Of a stretch of 64,000 bases of DNA, positions 1 to 16,330 are shown one piece after another; within the stretch, counting starts at the first letter, position 1, and every line of letters begins with the position of its first letter. The DNA is from Struthio camelus (Eukaryota > Chordata > Aves > Struthioniformes > Struthionidae): NCBI RefSeq assembly GCF_040807025.1, contig NC_090952.1, positions 16,985,068 to 17,049,067 of the forward strand, written 5' to 3'. Made by a program: the position numbers and the translations under genes. The notes under the pieces were generated by a model. It did no database searches and was not told the origin of the DNA. It saw only the letters and a program-made list of their open reading frames with translations.

Positions 1-35
1 TCCTTCCTGTGTTTTTCTTCTGTACCCCCAGCTCA

Positions 36-4979
<4,944 letters not shown>

Positions 4980-5014
4980 GCTGCCTCACTCGGCTACTGG
5001 GGGCTCCCACCTAC

Positions 5015-8000
5015 CTGCAGGGAAGAAAACAGGAGAGTCACTGACAGCTCAGACTTCAGCCCAGCAGCCCCTGAAGCCCAAGCCCTCCAACACCCAGGGT
5101 CAGATCCATGGAGAAAGCAGGGTGCTATCTGGTGGACTGGAACTGTTCTCAGTCAAGCACTACCTCTTCATACAGCGAAGGGCTCAATCAGCCTCCCCAC
5201 CCAACATATGGCTGGACAGCCCGAAGCTGCCCAGGGCACCCTCAGCTCTCAGGGAACAGCCCACATCAGCACACTCTGAAAGAGACAGCAACCTTCCACC
5301 ACCCACTAGGAAGCTGTTTGGACATGGCCCATCTATGCTGCATCTCCAGGGCACACGGCCAGAACTACCTTGAGAGCCCCCTCAATAGGAGACAGGTCTG
5401 TAACAGGAGTACCCACATGACACACAGGAGAGAGGTCTGGAGGAGAGACATTCAACAATTTGTTTCACCGTTACTGGATTTTGTGGTTCATGTTTCCAAA
5501 ATGCTTCCAAAAATCCAGCGTCCTCAGATTAACAACTTGCCTAGCCAGAAGATATCTGCTCCTCACTCCCTATTTGCAGCCCTCCTAGGAAGGGAAGGCA
5601 GAAAGAAAAATCAGGCCCAACCTTGCAACCTGTCAGGCACTTTGCTTACTTTGAGTCCACAAAAATCAAGGATGCTCAGACAGGGTCAGCTTCCCCAAAA
5701 GACAGACTTCAACACACCCAGCATGGGACAAAGGGCAAAAAGGAAGAGGCTTCCCTTCACTTGGTTAAGACATCCCTAAGACAGTCAGTGAAACATCTCC
5801 ACCCAACAGAGAGATGTACATGAAGAGCAATCAGGGATGCTCTGCTGAGTGCAGAAAGTGTCTGGCACCACATTCTTCCTTTGCCTGGCCTGTCAGCTGT
5901 CATCAGCTGCTTTGGGCACATCTCTGCTGTACTTGTACAGCAGCTAGGCCATCAAGGGCCAGGTCCCTGCCCAAGAAGCCCAGATTGCTGACAGACATCC
6001 TAACTAGAAAGGGAAGAAGAACTGAGATCAGGAGAAGCCCAATATCTCATCAGGAGATCCAGCCTGTGTATCAGAAGCTGCTGGGAACAGTCTGCTACTC
6101 TTCCCTCCCAAAAGAGATTGATGGATACAGGTAAGGCAGTCATCTTGTTTTAGATCAACCTCACAGTCATACCAGTTCTCACTTCTGCAACTCCTACCCA
6201 CAAGCTGCAATAAAACATGGCTGTACTGTTTCCTCCACTGCCATAAAGCATACAGCATACTACATAGCAGGAGAGAAAAGGATATATACCTCTTCTAAAA
6301 TACATTTGGCCAAGTTCAGAGCAGCAGCAACAATGCAAGAGCTGCACACCTGCACACCCAGGAAGGCAGCACACCCCGGAAGGCAGCTTTTCTGCTGGAA
6401 CATCACCTTTTGCACTTCAAAAACTAAACTAAACTAAGACCTGTAAGAGTGAAAATGTATTTCTGCAGAAGCAGAGTATATCCTTCTCTGCTCATAGGAG
6501 GAATTTCTTACCCATTTTTTGCACTTTGTCTTTTCACTGTGCTCTAACGCTGAGCTAAACACATGAGCAGCGAGCCCCCTTCTCCTCCACTCCCACACAC
6601 CACCTGCAGATCAGACCCTGGCCAAACTCAGCTCTCCTCACCTTCAGCAGGGCATCTGTGACAAAAAACACAACTCAGTCAAAAGACACAGGTGACAGGA
6701 CCAGCCAAACTCCTACAAGGATTTATTCTGGATGAAGGAGCAAAGGCAGTTAGTAATAGCAGGAACTAAAACATCCAGGAGGTCAGATATCCAGTCTTAA
6801 CCCAAAAGCACTTTAATTAGCTCACCTGAAGTGAGATCAGTGACAGCCATTCAATGGGTCAGCAGTGCTAGAAACAAATTTCTTAAAAGGCAAGAATCCA
6901 GACACACAGAGGTGCTGAAGCATCACCACCAACACAGGCAGTATTCATCCTCACCAACAGCCCACTTCTGAGTAAAACTAGAACTTCTCCCTGCCAAAAC
7001 AAGGCTTCATATGGCTTCTGAGATTCCTGCACCAAGAATCCTGGCAAGAGGCCAGGCAAGCCTGGAGCTGTGTGGCAGGCAGCGTCCAGAGCCAGAAAGC
7101 AACCCCTTTAAAACAGTTTGTGAAACTCAGATTGCAAAACTCAGACTGGAATTCAAGCAGAAGCAGAGGAAAGTAGCAGAACAACAGAATTACATAAATC
7201 AGATCTGCCATCTACTGCGCCTCACAGCCCAGACTCAAAGGCTGTTTACTTTCCTTTTGACAAGGAATTGCATACCTGATCTTGCTTCTCTAAGTCATTT
7301 TTATGGATCCCTAGGAGCTTTTCACAGGGCTCCAGGATCTGTGCATCCCAGGTTGACACTCACTCCCCCACACAGGCTGTGTCATCTATAAGCAGAGATT
7401 ACCTGACCTGCTTTTTCTGTGATCAGTTTTTATTAAGAAAGCCAAGCCCACAAGATTAAAGAATACACCACATGGAAAACTTGCCATAGTTTCCATAACA
7501 CAAAAACTTTGTACCACAGGTTATTACAGGCAATAAGCACCACATCCCCCCATTTGACAGACAGCAGTATCGAGTCACAGAAATAACACTGGACATTCAA
7601 GACCCGATTTGTCAGTGCCACAGGCTCCACAACCCATGTGGTTCATCAGGCAATGTATTTCAGGCATAAGAGCACAGTGATGATCAGTTTGGGAAGATTT
7701 CTTTAACTTTTTTCCAAAGAGGAGGGCTGACGCGCCCAGTATTAGAGCTCAGAGATTGTTTATTCCAGTGCAACAATAAACCTGGTCTACACAAGCCTAG
7801 AAGCATGACAGGTGCCAACCTGGGTGTGTGTGAAAAAGGAGGACATCCCAGATACTCGGTTCTATTTCCACGTGCAAATTCCTAACCACCTCCACCAGCT
7901 CCAGCACCTCAGATGAGCAGGAAAGCTGGACCACCGCCCACTCTGACAACACAGGAGTAACATCCGTTCTCTCTCCGCTCAGCCAAACAAGCTGAAAGAA

Positions 8001-9710
8001 GCCTGAAGCTGAGGAGGCTGACCTCAGCAGACGCCCACCCCATCCAGGTCCCCCCTGCCGCCAGCTCCCAACATGCAAGCAGCATTCGCCTCCTCTATAA
8101 ATACCCCTATCAATAGGAGGTTGCTAAGGCAACCGTGAGGAGGCGCGAGGGACACAGTGATGAAAGCGAGGATGATGCAGTCACACATTTGTGTCTCCCC
8201 CGGGCTCCCCCCATCTCCGCCCCCGCTCCCGTCACTGTTGCCAAAGGAGGAAATCGTGCTGGTAAAATATGGTGCGTGCGCGGCCCCTGCCCCCAGCAGA
8301 CTTTGAGTAGGCATGCGGGGAAGAAGCGGGCAGACTGGGAGGCAGCGTCTCCTTGCCAGGTTTGGGGGCGCTGGTACGGGTTGGGGGGGTGATGTGCGGA
8401 CCATAGCACTCTGTAAACACCGATGACGTGCCACAGCATACAGGGAGGCTGCCGGATCTCTTGGTATCGCACGGTTGCAGCTGCCAGCAGCCCAGCAAGA
8501 TTCTAACAATATTAGGGGTTTCCCATGCCAAGATCCACACTGAGGAGAAGAGGCTGCACTGGCTCTGCTTGCCAGAGACTGTGGGGTCCATGCAAGGTGC
8601 CAGGCAGCTTCAACCTCCCAAAACAGCCCTCAGAGCCAATCTCATGTGGCCTGCTCTTATGCTGCCCCCCAAACAGCCTCCACCCTGACCCACAGGACCC
8701 CCAAGGCAGCCCTTGTCCTCCCCTCCCTCCCGCACCCTTCCTTCCTCTGCTCCTCTCCATGTCAGCCTCCTCCCTGCCACAGCCCCAACATTGTCCCTGC
8801 TTTGCCTCAATGCCTAAGCCCAACCCCAATCCTTTCCATCATCCCCAGTTTGTTGTGTCATCCCATGTTAGGGTCTCCCACTTAACTTCCCTGCAACCTC
8901 TTATCAGTCTAAATATGTCCCTAATATGTTCTTCCTACTCCCAAATGAACCTCATCTTCACATCCTCTGCCCCACATCCATGGTTCTTCTTTTCTCCAAG
9001 TGCCCAACAGCACCTTCCCTCTCCAGCTCCGAGTCTCGATTCCCATCTACAAACCAACACTCTCCTCCCTCCCTAGCCGCACCACCTTTCCTCCCCTCCC
9101 TATAGCTTTTGCCCCATCGCCCCATCAATCCATAACTCTTTCCATATGTGTACCTTACAACTCTTGCCCTAAGCACCCCATAACCCTCCACATCACCCCA
9201 ACCAACAGTTCTTAAACCTCCATCATCTCACAACCCTCCCCTCACCCACAGCTCCTGCCCCATCCCCATAAGCCCCCCATCACTCCACCCTACAAGTCCT
9301 GCCCCATCACCCCATGGCCCACCCAGCAACTCCATAGCTCCTACTGCCATCACCCCATAATCACCGCTGTCATCCCACCCCAAAACTCCTAACCCTCTTA
9401 TCCTATAGCCCTATAATATAGCCCTCCTCCCTTCACCCCACAGCTCCTGCTCCCAACACCCCATAACTCTGCCCATCACCTCACCTCCGAGCTCCTGCCC
9501 TCATCTTTCTCCTTGTCACCCCACCATACAGCTCCTATGCTGTGCACCCCACAGACCTCCTCTTCACCCCACCCCATAGCTCCCTGCCACCCCACAGCTC
9601 GTGCTTCCTCAATCCGCAGCCCTCCTGCCACCCCACAGGTCCTGCCCTCACCCCACAGCCCTCCTGCCACCCCACAGCCCCTGCCCCTCACCCCACAGCC
9701 CGGCCCGTAC
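5015..9710 (-). other. Probable PRRG3 first intron, with a C-rich (plus) / G-rich (transcript) 3' kilobase
   Basis: No coding exon seen. Bases 5015-8600 are ordinary unique sequence. From about 8650 to the CpG island the plus strand becomes strikingly C-rich and G-poor, with degenerate repeats built on CACCCCA(T/C)AGCTCCTGCC. The intron would be transcribed from the minus strand, so the nascent RNA is G-rich immediately after the first exon. Confidence 0.5.
8650..9706. repeat. Degenerate C-rich / CCCCA minisatellite-like tract
   Basis: Loose repetition of CACCCCATAACTC, CTCCTGCCCCATCACC and CTCCTGCCACCCCACAGC. It becomes most regular at about 9580-9706. Units are imperfect and vary from about 17 to 30 bases. 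Strong strand asymmetry: C far exceeds G on the plus strand. The open frames it produces on both strands are compositional. Confidence 0.6.
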
Positions 9711-10620
9711 CTCATGGCGGCTCCCGCCGACCCCTCGCCTCGCCTCGCCTCGCGCGCCGCAACCGCAACCGCAGCCGCTCCCGCTCCCTCCCGCCGACGG
9801 GAGGGGGAGGCGGGGCAGGGCCGCGCTCCCGCCTCTCCTCGCCCAGGCGCCGCCTCTCGGCCAATCGAAGCGGCCGCGGCCAGCACGCACCGCCTCCTCA
9901 TCTCGCTTGCCCAATGGGAGCGCGAAGGGGGGAGCGGGCGGACCTCTAGTGCCATCCCCCTCCCAATCCAAGAGAGATTGGGCGAGCCTGTACCCAACGG
10001 GCGAGTGCCAGGGCGGGACCGGGGGGGGGGGGTTGCCGCGGGGGGTGCTGGGAGCTGTAGTTCCGCCAGCGCCCCCCGTTGCCGCGGGTGGCGGGCCGGC
10101 TGGGCGCGGCGGGGGGGAGGCCTCATGGCGGCCCAGAGGCGGCCGGGGCCGCCGGCAGGTGCCCCGGGGCTTCCCGCGCCCCAGCTGGGCAGGCCCGGGA
10201 GGTGCCTCGGGCAGGCTGCGAGAGCTGCCCACGCGTCGTTTCACTGCCCACGCTGCATTCCTCTGCCGGGGCGGCCGAGCCGGGGTGGGCTCCTCGGGCT
10301 GCCGCAGCCCCGCCGAGCCCCGCGCGGCGCACGGCCGAGGGCAGCGCCGGCGTCCGGCTGCTCCCGCTCCTCTGCCCGTCCCTTCCCCCGCCCCCGGCGG
10401 CCTGCCGTGGCGCTCCCCGGCCACGCTGCCCTGCGCGGGGGCCGCCTCGGTTGGCTCCTCTGCCAGCCCTCCCTGCCTGCCTCGTGCAGCCTGGCCGCAC
10501 CGCCCGGCCAGCACAGCCCTCCTCAGGGTGCTGGGCCACCCTCGGCCCGGGCCAGCTGGGCTCCTGCCTGCTGCCTGCGCGTCCAGCCCCGGCTCCCCGC
10601 GCACGGGGCACCCTCACACT
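9700..10620. promoter_or_regulatory. CpG-island promoter, probably PRRG3
   Basis: Very GC-rich sequence with dense CpG from about 9715. It includes a 12-base G run at 10021-10032 and GC boxes near 9780-9800. A near-perfect ZNF143/THAP11-type site (ACTACAGCTCCCAGCA on the minus strand, 10062-10046) is present. The candidate minus-strand first exon at its left edge supports leftward transcription of PRRG3. The island continues into the RIPPLY1 3' end, so its right boundary is arbitrary. Confidence 0.55.
9711..9760 (-). other. PRRG3: Probable 5'-untranslated first exon of PRRG3 (3' boundary only)
   Basis: On the minus strand a CpG island ends in GCCGCCATGAG followed by donor GTACGG (donor G at 9710). 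It is the obvious upstream partner for the start exon at 5014. Its ATG cannot begin the Gla reading frame: joined directly to the Gla exon it is out of phase, and joined to the start exon it reads ATG AGG TAG. The exon is therefore called 5'-UTR with a minimal upstream ORF. The 5' end (here set arbitrarily at 9760) and the transcription start are not determinable. Confidence 0.45.
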
Positions 10621-12352
10621 GCGGGGGCTGCGCGCCGCAGGGAGCCTGCCTCCCCGGAGGGCACGGCCTCCTCTTCGGCCTCCTCTTCCTCCTCCTCCTC
10701 CTCCTCCTCCTCCTCGTCCTCACTGTCCGAGTCGTCGTACAGGCTGAGGGTGGCCTGCACGGGGAAGTTCTCCAGCAGCTTCTCTCCGACGCTGTACAGA
10801 TAGTCGAAGGACTTGGATTTGGGCCAGAGGAGCCTGCGTGGGGAGAAACGTGCCTGAGAAACCCCTGTCTTTCGAGCAGCCCCAGCCCAGGCACGGGGCA
10901 TGGTGCAGAGCTCTGCTGGCCACCACTGCTGTGGCCCTGGGTGGCAGAGGACCTACCTGACCGGGTGCTGGAAGAGCGCCAGCGCCTTGTTCCCCATCCC
11001 GTTGTTGGGACCGCTGTCCCCTGTCACCTCGTGGGGCCGAGCCTGGGGAGACACAGCCCAGAGTGGGCACCTGCCCTGGTCCCGCTGCCCCCTCCTCATG
11101 GCCCCGCACGCGGGCACCAGCCAGAGCACAGGGCCAGGAGGTTTCAGGAGGGTGGGCGGCAGCAGGGTTGGGGACGTTTTTCACCCACCGGGATGGTTTA
11201 ACACCCCCCCAGACCTCGCAGCCCCAGTGCAATGCCCTCAGAGGCTCAGCCTCCGCTGCGACCTGCCTCTCCCCTGGCCTGCGTTGCGTGCATCATGGTC
11301 CCTGCACCCCCCCAGGGAGCTGGCATCCAGACCTCACCAGCGGGCTTTTTGCCAGCGTAATCTCCTTGCCGTGCTCAAAAGCTCCTGCCCAGACACCTGC
11401 TAACCCCCTGAGGAATGCCCGCCGGGCCCGGGAACAGGCGGCCCTTTCAGGCCCCCACAGAGCCCTCTGTGCTCGCCGCGCTGCCCGCCGGCTCTGCCCG
11501 GCGCTGCCCCCGGGGCACCGCCGCGTGGGTGCGCAGGCTGCTCCGCCAGGGTTTCCCCTGCTCGCTGGCCCCTTCTCCTCCGGCATCTCCTTGTGGGGCC
11601 CCACCACCCTCCACGAGGCAGATGGGCTCAAGGTGACCTCGGCTCGGGGCCGGAGGGATGTCGGGATGCAGGGACCCTCCAGAGCCTGGGGGCCCTTGCA
11701 ATGGGTGAAGGTGTCTGGGGCAAGAGAGGGGTTTTCTGTCTGCCCCAGAGAGGGACCCCGATCCCTGCGGTAGGAAAAGGGGGACCTGGCAGGGAGCATA
11801 AAACTCACGGTATCTGTCTGCTGGCCGATCGCCTCCTCATCCCGGGGCAGCCATGGTCTCCAGAGAGGCAGGGCTCTAGGGGGAGAGCAGACTCAGCGTC
11901 GTGGCAGCCCTGGCCCGTTCCCCCCGCGCCGTCCTCGTCTGCACCCCAGCTGCACGCCCGCAAGGCTCAACCCAGGCTGGGGCGCCAGACGTGTGCGGGT
12001 GCGTTCATGCCACCCCGACAGCAGCGCCTTGGCGCTCCTCTCCCTGCTCCCCACCCAGGGATGCGGCACCCCCTGGCATTGCTCCCTGGGGCCTGCGCCC
12101 TCTCTCCCGCCCGCAGCCGCCGGGGTCGGAGCGAGGAGCAGCACAGCCTTCGCCCCCAAGCCTGGCTGGAGCCTCCTCCGCACCCATCGCTGCGAGGTCT
12201 CCCACGCGCCCCTGCCCTCACCCACCCTCCTCCAGCCCCCAGCTGCAGCACCCGCGGTACCTTCCCCCTCGCTCGAGCGGCTGGGCAGGGCCAGCCGCGG
12301 CCGAGGGCAGCCGGGGCCAGGCGGCAGGCAGGCGGCAGGCGGCAGCTTCCAT
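10614..12352 (-). CDS. RIPPLY1: RIPPLY1, Groucho/TLE-recruiting transcriptional corepressor
   Basis: Nuclear adaptor that turns T-box factors into repressors during somite segmentation. Coding exons: 12352-12261 (ATG in GCCACC-like context, donor GTACCG), 11875-11809 (acceptor CCCCCTAG, donor GTGAGT), 11042-10957 (acceptor CTCCCCAG, donor GTAGGT), 10833-10614 (acceptor CCACGCAG, TGA at 10616-10614). Phases join exactly to 154 residues; human has about 151. WRPW, the Groucho-binding motif, is at residues 36-39. The Ripply homology domain spans about 77-115: FQHPVR, then LLWPKSKSFDYLYS, then FPVQATLSLYDDSDSE. The tail is a Glu run encoded by a GAG-rich microsatellite. RIPPLY1 rather than RIPPLY2/3 is supported by the acidic tail and by adjacency to CLDN2 and MORC4 as in human. 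Gene 3' end and polyadenylation signal were not resolved. Confidence 0.93.
10681..10720. repeat. (TCC/GGA)n microsatellite inside RIPPLY1 exon 4
   Basis: A near-uniform CTC/TCC run on the plus strand reads as consecutive GAG codons on the coding strand. It makes the C-terminal polyglutamate tail. Length polymorphism is to be expected and would stay in frame. Confidence 0.85.
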
Positions 12353-12412
12353 GGTGGTGGGTAGAGGTGGCAGCGGTGTCCCCTCCGAGGTCGCAGGCCC
12401 TCTGCGAGGACG

Positions 12413-12420
12413 CCTTTATA
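12413..12420 (-). promoter_or_regulatory. RIPPLY1: TATA box of RIPPLY1
   Basis: TATAAAGG on the minus strand, 61 bases before the ATG. Initiation about 30 bases downstream would give a 5'-UTR of roughly 35 bases, consistent with a tightly pulsed developmental gene. An AP-1-like TGACTCA at 12437-12443 and a T-box half-site GGTGTGAA at 12508-12515 (plus strand) lie upstream. Position and sequence are seen; function is inferred. Confidence 0.55.
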
Positions 12421-12754
12421 GCCCTGCCCAGGCTGGTGACTCACGGATTCTTCAGGGCAGGGACAGGGGAGTGAGGGGCCGGGGGTGCAGGGGACAGCGG
12501 TCCCCCGGGTGTGAAATTTGTCCCAGTTGTGTAAACAGAGGGTCAGGGGGAGGCTGGGAGCAGGGTGCTGTGATCTCCGGTGGAAAAGCAAAACACAGAA
12601 GGGAAAAGTTAGACACCATTTGTGAGAAAATCCCCGGGGGGTCAAAGGGGCAAGGGAGGGCAGAGGCAATTAACAAGGATGATTAAGTGCTGTTTGTAGC
12701 CATTTGCATAAGGCAGGGGGGACTTGGGGAGGGATTGGGAGTGCTGGGGCAGCA

Positions 12755-12930
12755 TGATGGGCATGCGATGGGCATGCAATGGGGACAGTGTGATGGGTAT
12801 GAAATGGGAACAGTGTGATAGGTATGAAATGGGAACAGCGTGATGGGCATACATTGGGACAATGTGACGGGCACGCAATGGGACAGTGTGATGGGCAAGC
12901 AATGGGACAGTGTGATGGGCATGCAATGGT
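12755..12930. repeat. 24-bp minisatellite, about 7 copies
   Basis: Tandem units close to GATGGGCATGCAATGGGACA plus GTGT, with divergence in the middle copies (GGTATGAAATGGGAACAG variants). Because 24 is a multiple of three, it generates a false open frame on the minus strand with an eight-residue period. It lies upstream of RIPPLY1 and is not transcribed by any gene seen here. Confidence 0.9.
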
Positions 12931-12939
12931 GGCAAGCAC

Positions 12940-14150
12940 AGAGCAACTAGGAGGTGGCTGAAGGGACGCAGAAGAGAACAGGGAGGGAAGATGGACCTGC
13001 AGGAGATGCACCTCAGCCGTAAGGCAGGGCAATAGCCATGCTCAGAGGTTCACAGACCCTGTTGGGCTCACCCAAGGGAATGCCAGGCCCTGTCCCTGCA
13101 CTGTCAGAGCAGCAGGAGAGCAAGGGCTGATCCCTCACCCCAGGGCCAGGAGCAGGGCTGGCCCCAGTGCGAGCCAGATGAGGGTGCAGGGTGGCTGTTT
13201 GAGATGCAGAACAGGACAGGAGGAGTGAGCAGAGCCCTGGGGACCAGGGCCTCCCCTCCAGCTATCTGCTCTGGGTGCTTGCACCTGTGTCATAGGTTGC
13301 TCCAGGAACAGCCTCTGGGGACCAACTGCCTCCCCAGTTTCTCCCCTCCGGCAGGAGAGGCCTCAGCCTGCACAGCCCACAGCAGTGCTGCGGCACAACA
13401 GTTCCACTTTAGGGCTGGAGCAAAGGAACAGTGGGATTCTCTTTGCTGAATCAATGCAAAAACCCCACACAGAGCTGGCTTGACCAGAGACCAGTTAGGA
13501 CATTCTCCGTTACTGAGTGTCACCTTGCCCGAAGTGGCAGGAGCTGGAGGCCCCAGGCACATTGCATCCTCCCGCACTAGATCCAGACTGGCATCGCCTT
13601 GGACAGTCCCACGCACCACTGAGCCACAGCACGGCACACGCTCGCCATCCTGCAACCCACCGTATCGTTCCCTCTTTGATCCTTTGCTGGGTTCACCAAC
13701 GCTAAATGCATCCGCAGAGCGCCTCGAGCCCCTGGGCAGGCCGGCAGCCTCGCCAGTGCATGGAGATGGAGACGGCAGGCACGCCGGGTGCTGAGCACCG
13801 GGACAGTCAGTCCCTGCCTTGGAGCACGGCAAAGCTCAACCGTGGGTGTCCCTAAATGTTCAGCACCCACCTACTGGCTGAGAGAGCTCGGGAAGCGCTG
13901 AGTGCCTGCCCTCGCCTGGGAGGGCAGAGCTGTGCGCTCCCGGCAGCGCCTCCCGGCCGGGAGAAGACACCATCACGGGCCCTCTCCCACTACATGCTTT
14001 TTTCATCAGAAAATGTCCCAGCCCAAACTTTGCAAGGCAACATTCCCACTGCAGGCAAGAGGAGAGGGTTTCCTCGTGGATACAAAGCGGAGGAGAGCAG
14101 GAGCATAGTGAGCCCTGCTCGCATGTGACGTGGGTGCGAGGACCTTCGGC
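12940..14150. other. Intergenic, RIPPLY1 to CLDN2 (left part)
   Basis: No coding exon, RNA gene or recognised repeat could be supported. The sequence is moderately GC-rich; open frames are short and mutually overlapping on both strands. Confidence 0.6.
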
Positions 14151-14179
14151 CCCTCCCGAGACCCTCCCAACCGTGTAGA

Positions 14180-16330
14180 AATGGTTCAATATTTACTGCA
14201 GCAGAGACGGGACATTCGGCCCCCGCGGTCCGTGCTAGGCCCTGAACGGTGGGCCGTGACCCCAGCTCCGGGCGGGCAGCTCTTCCCTCTCGCCCCCGCA
14301 GCGAACGGCCGCGGCCGGGAGAGCGGCACAAGGCAGCCGCACGTGGGGTCTGCAGGCAGGTGAGGGGAGTCGGGGTACCTGAGCCCCCCAAGCTCAACAG
14401 AGCTCCTCAAACCAAGAGCTGGGGGAACCGTGAGGGGCCTCCCGCCACGGCGCTGCTCCCCGGGGCTGCGCTCCCTGCCCGCCTGGCTCCCCCCGGGCTT
14501 TTCACAGTCTGGACGGTACCCGGAGGTAGAGAAAAGCTTCTCCCTGCCACGCGGCGAGGCGGCCGCCGCCGGCCCGGCCCCGCCAGCCGGTCCTGGCGCT
14601 CGAGGTGCTGCGGGCAGGCAGGTCGGCCTCCCGGTCCCCAGAGAGCGAGCTCCAATTTGGAGCAGAAAAGGAAAGAAAATAGCAAATGGTGCCTGCCCCT
14701 CTCCATCTGCGGCACCGCGACACCGCTGGAGGGGGCACGGCGCGAGCCCAGCCCTCATTACCGTCCCCATTTGCTCCTCATTTGGGCCAGGAGTTTTACA
14801 ATAACAAACCCCGGGGAGGACGAGCGGGGCCGGGAGGAGCACGCCGAAGCCTGAGCCTGCCGCGCGGCCGGGGAGGGGGGGGTTTCCTGGCCCGCCGACC
14901 CCAGCACCGGGCACGCAGGCCCGACACGGGCACGTGGAGAGGGGCCCAGGGTGGCCCGTCTGTGTCGGGGCCGCCGGGGAGCCGCGCGGCGTCCTGCGCC
15001 GCCGGGGGGGGCAGCCGCGCGGCAGCTCCCCTCGGGCCTCGGGAGCCGGCTGGGCCCCGGCATCTAAGGGGCACGAGACGCGTGCGCCGTGGGGGAGAAG
15101 GAGGATCCGGCGCCCACGCCGGACGGGGGGTGGTCGGCCCATCTCTCGGGGCGCTGGTGCGCTGTGGCGGGGCGGAGGCGATATGCCAGGTCCGAAGGGC
15201 GCCGAGCGCCGCGGGCGGCCATGTCCCCGCTTTGCCCGCCGCGGCTGGCTCCCCGACGTGGGGCATCCCACGCCACCGGCCCGCCGCCGGGACGGAGGCA
15301 GCAGGGAGGAATTCAGCTTCGCCTCCGTAGCCCGCAGCAGGTTCCCGTCCTCACCTCTACTGCCCTTCGCTCCACCCCGTCTTTTCTGGCTATCTTTCCC
15401 CCCCGCCACACAAGCCCCCCAGCCTGTTCCCCAAGCCGCACGAGCAAACACCTACCCTGATAATTCATACGAAACAAGCTAAACAAGGCATCGCAGCTCC
15501 CCAGTCCTTCCCGACCCCGAAAGGGTTTAATTCTGCTCTGTGATAAGCCTCTGAGCCAGGCTAAGATTTGCGGATGGATTTTGCAAAGCTGCAGCTAGCA
15601 GTTCGCAATCCTTTATCCCTGCGGGCCGGGCCCCCTTGCCGCCGGCGCTGCCCCAGGAGCCTCCTTCCCCGATCCCCGACCGCTCGTGTCCGCGGCTCGA
15701 GCTCCCCTCGGCCGCCCTCGGCCCAGCTCCGCGTCTCCGGCCACCGCCGTAAGTACAGCAAAGCCCCGGGCACTTCCCCGCGAGTGCACCCCAAGGAGCC
15801 CCCGCGGCGGGCTACCTTACACCCCGTTAGCAACACCCGCAAGAAGGGGGCAGAAGGGCCCAGGTTGGGGCTTGGGAGAGGAGACGAGAAGTTGGGAAAG
15901 TTTGGTACCAGACGTTTGAGGTGCCAAAGGGGAAAAGGAAAGGAGCAGAGACCTGGGGAGGTTGTTACAGCCTCAGCCGGGAACTTTCCCAGGGACCGAG
16001 GCTGACGGCCTGGCGGTGTTAGTGTTAATACAGCCTGGTTTCGCAAGACACCCCAGGATAGGAAATTTTGAAATAAGGTGAAGGGAAAGACAAACCACCC
16101 TGCGGGGCAGTGTCTGCCAAAGCCCGGCCGCCCGTGCCCAGGGCAGCGGGCTGGAAGCGAGGAGGCAGCAGGGCCCTCGGGCGGTAAAGGAGAGACTCGG
16201 CCACCACAGGCCCCCGCGAGCCGTGCCCCGAGCGCGCCCACCCCGCGCAGGACAGGCGGGTAAACATCCCCTGGCGTCACCCCACTCGGCCCGGCGCTCC
16301 CAGGAAGCGGCCCATGGGCTGGCCTTGACG
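14180..16330. promoter_or_regulatory. CpG island upstream of CLDN2 without an assigned coding exon
   Basis: About 2.1 kb of GC-rich, CpG-dense sequence. Its long open frames (for example a 421-codon minus-strand frame at 14186-15451) are low-complexity Pro/Arg/Gly/Ala and occur in several frames at once, so they are compositional. A strong plus-strand donor, CCGCC|GTAAGTAC, lies with its G at 15749. It could end a non-coding CLDN2 first exon spliced to the acceptors at 17059 or 17079. The role is inferred from position. Confidence 0.45.

Noticed and set aside
9513-11201. 562-codon plus-strand open frame
   Set aside because: Lies across the C-rich repeat, the CpG island and RIPPLY1 exons 3-4 antisense. 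Pro/Arg/Ala/Gly-rich, overlaps long frames in other phases, no domain.
12642-13032. Minus-strand frames with an eight-residue period (HTVPIACPS-like)
   Set aside because: Product of the 24-bp minisatellite, open in all phases because the unit is a multiple of three.
14186-15451. 421-codon minus-strand open frame
   Set aside because: CpG-island composition keeps several frames open on both strands. No recognisable motif, no codon structure and no splice context.
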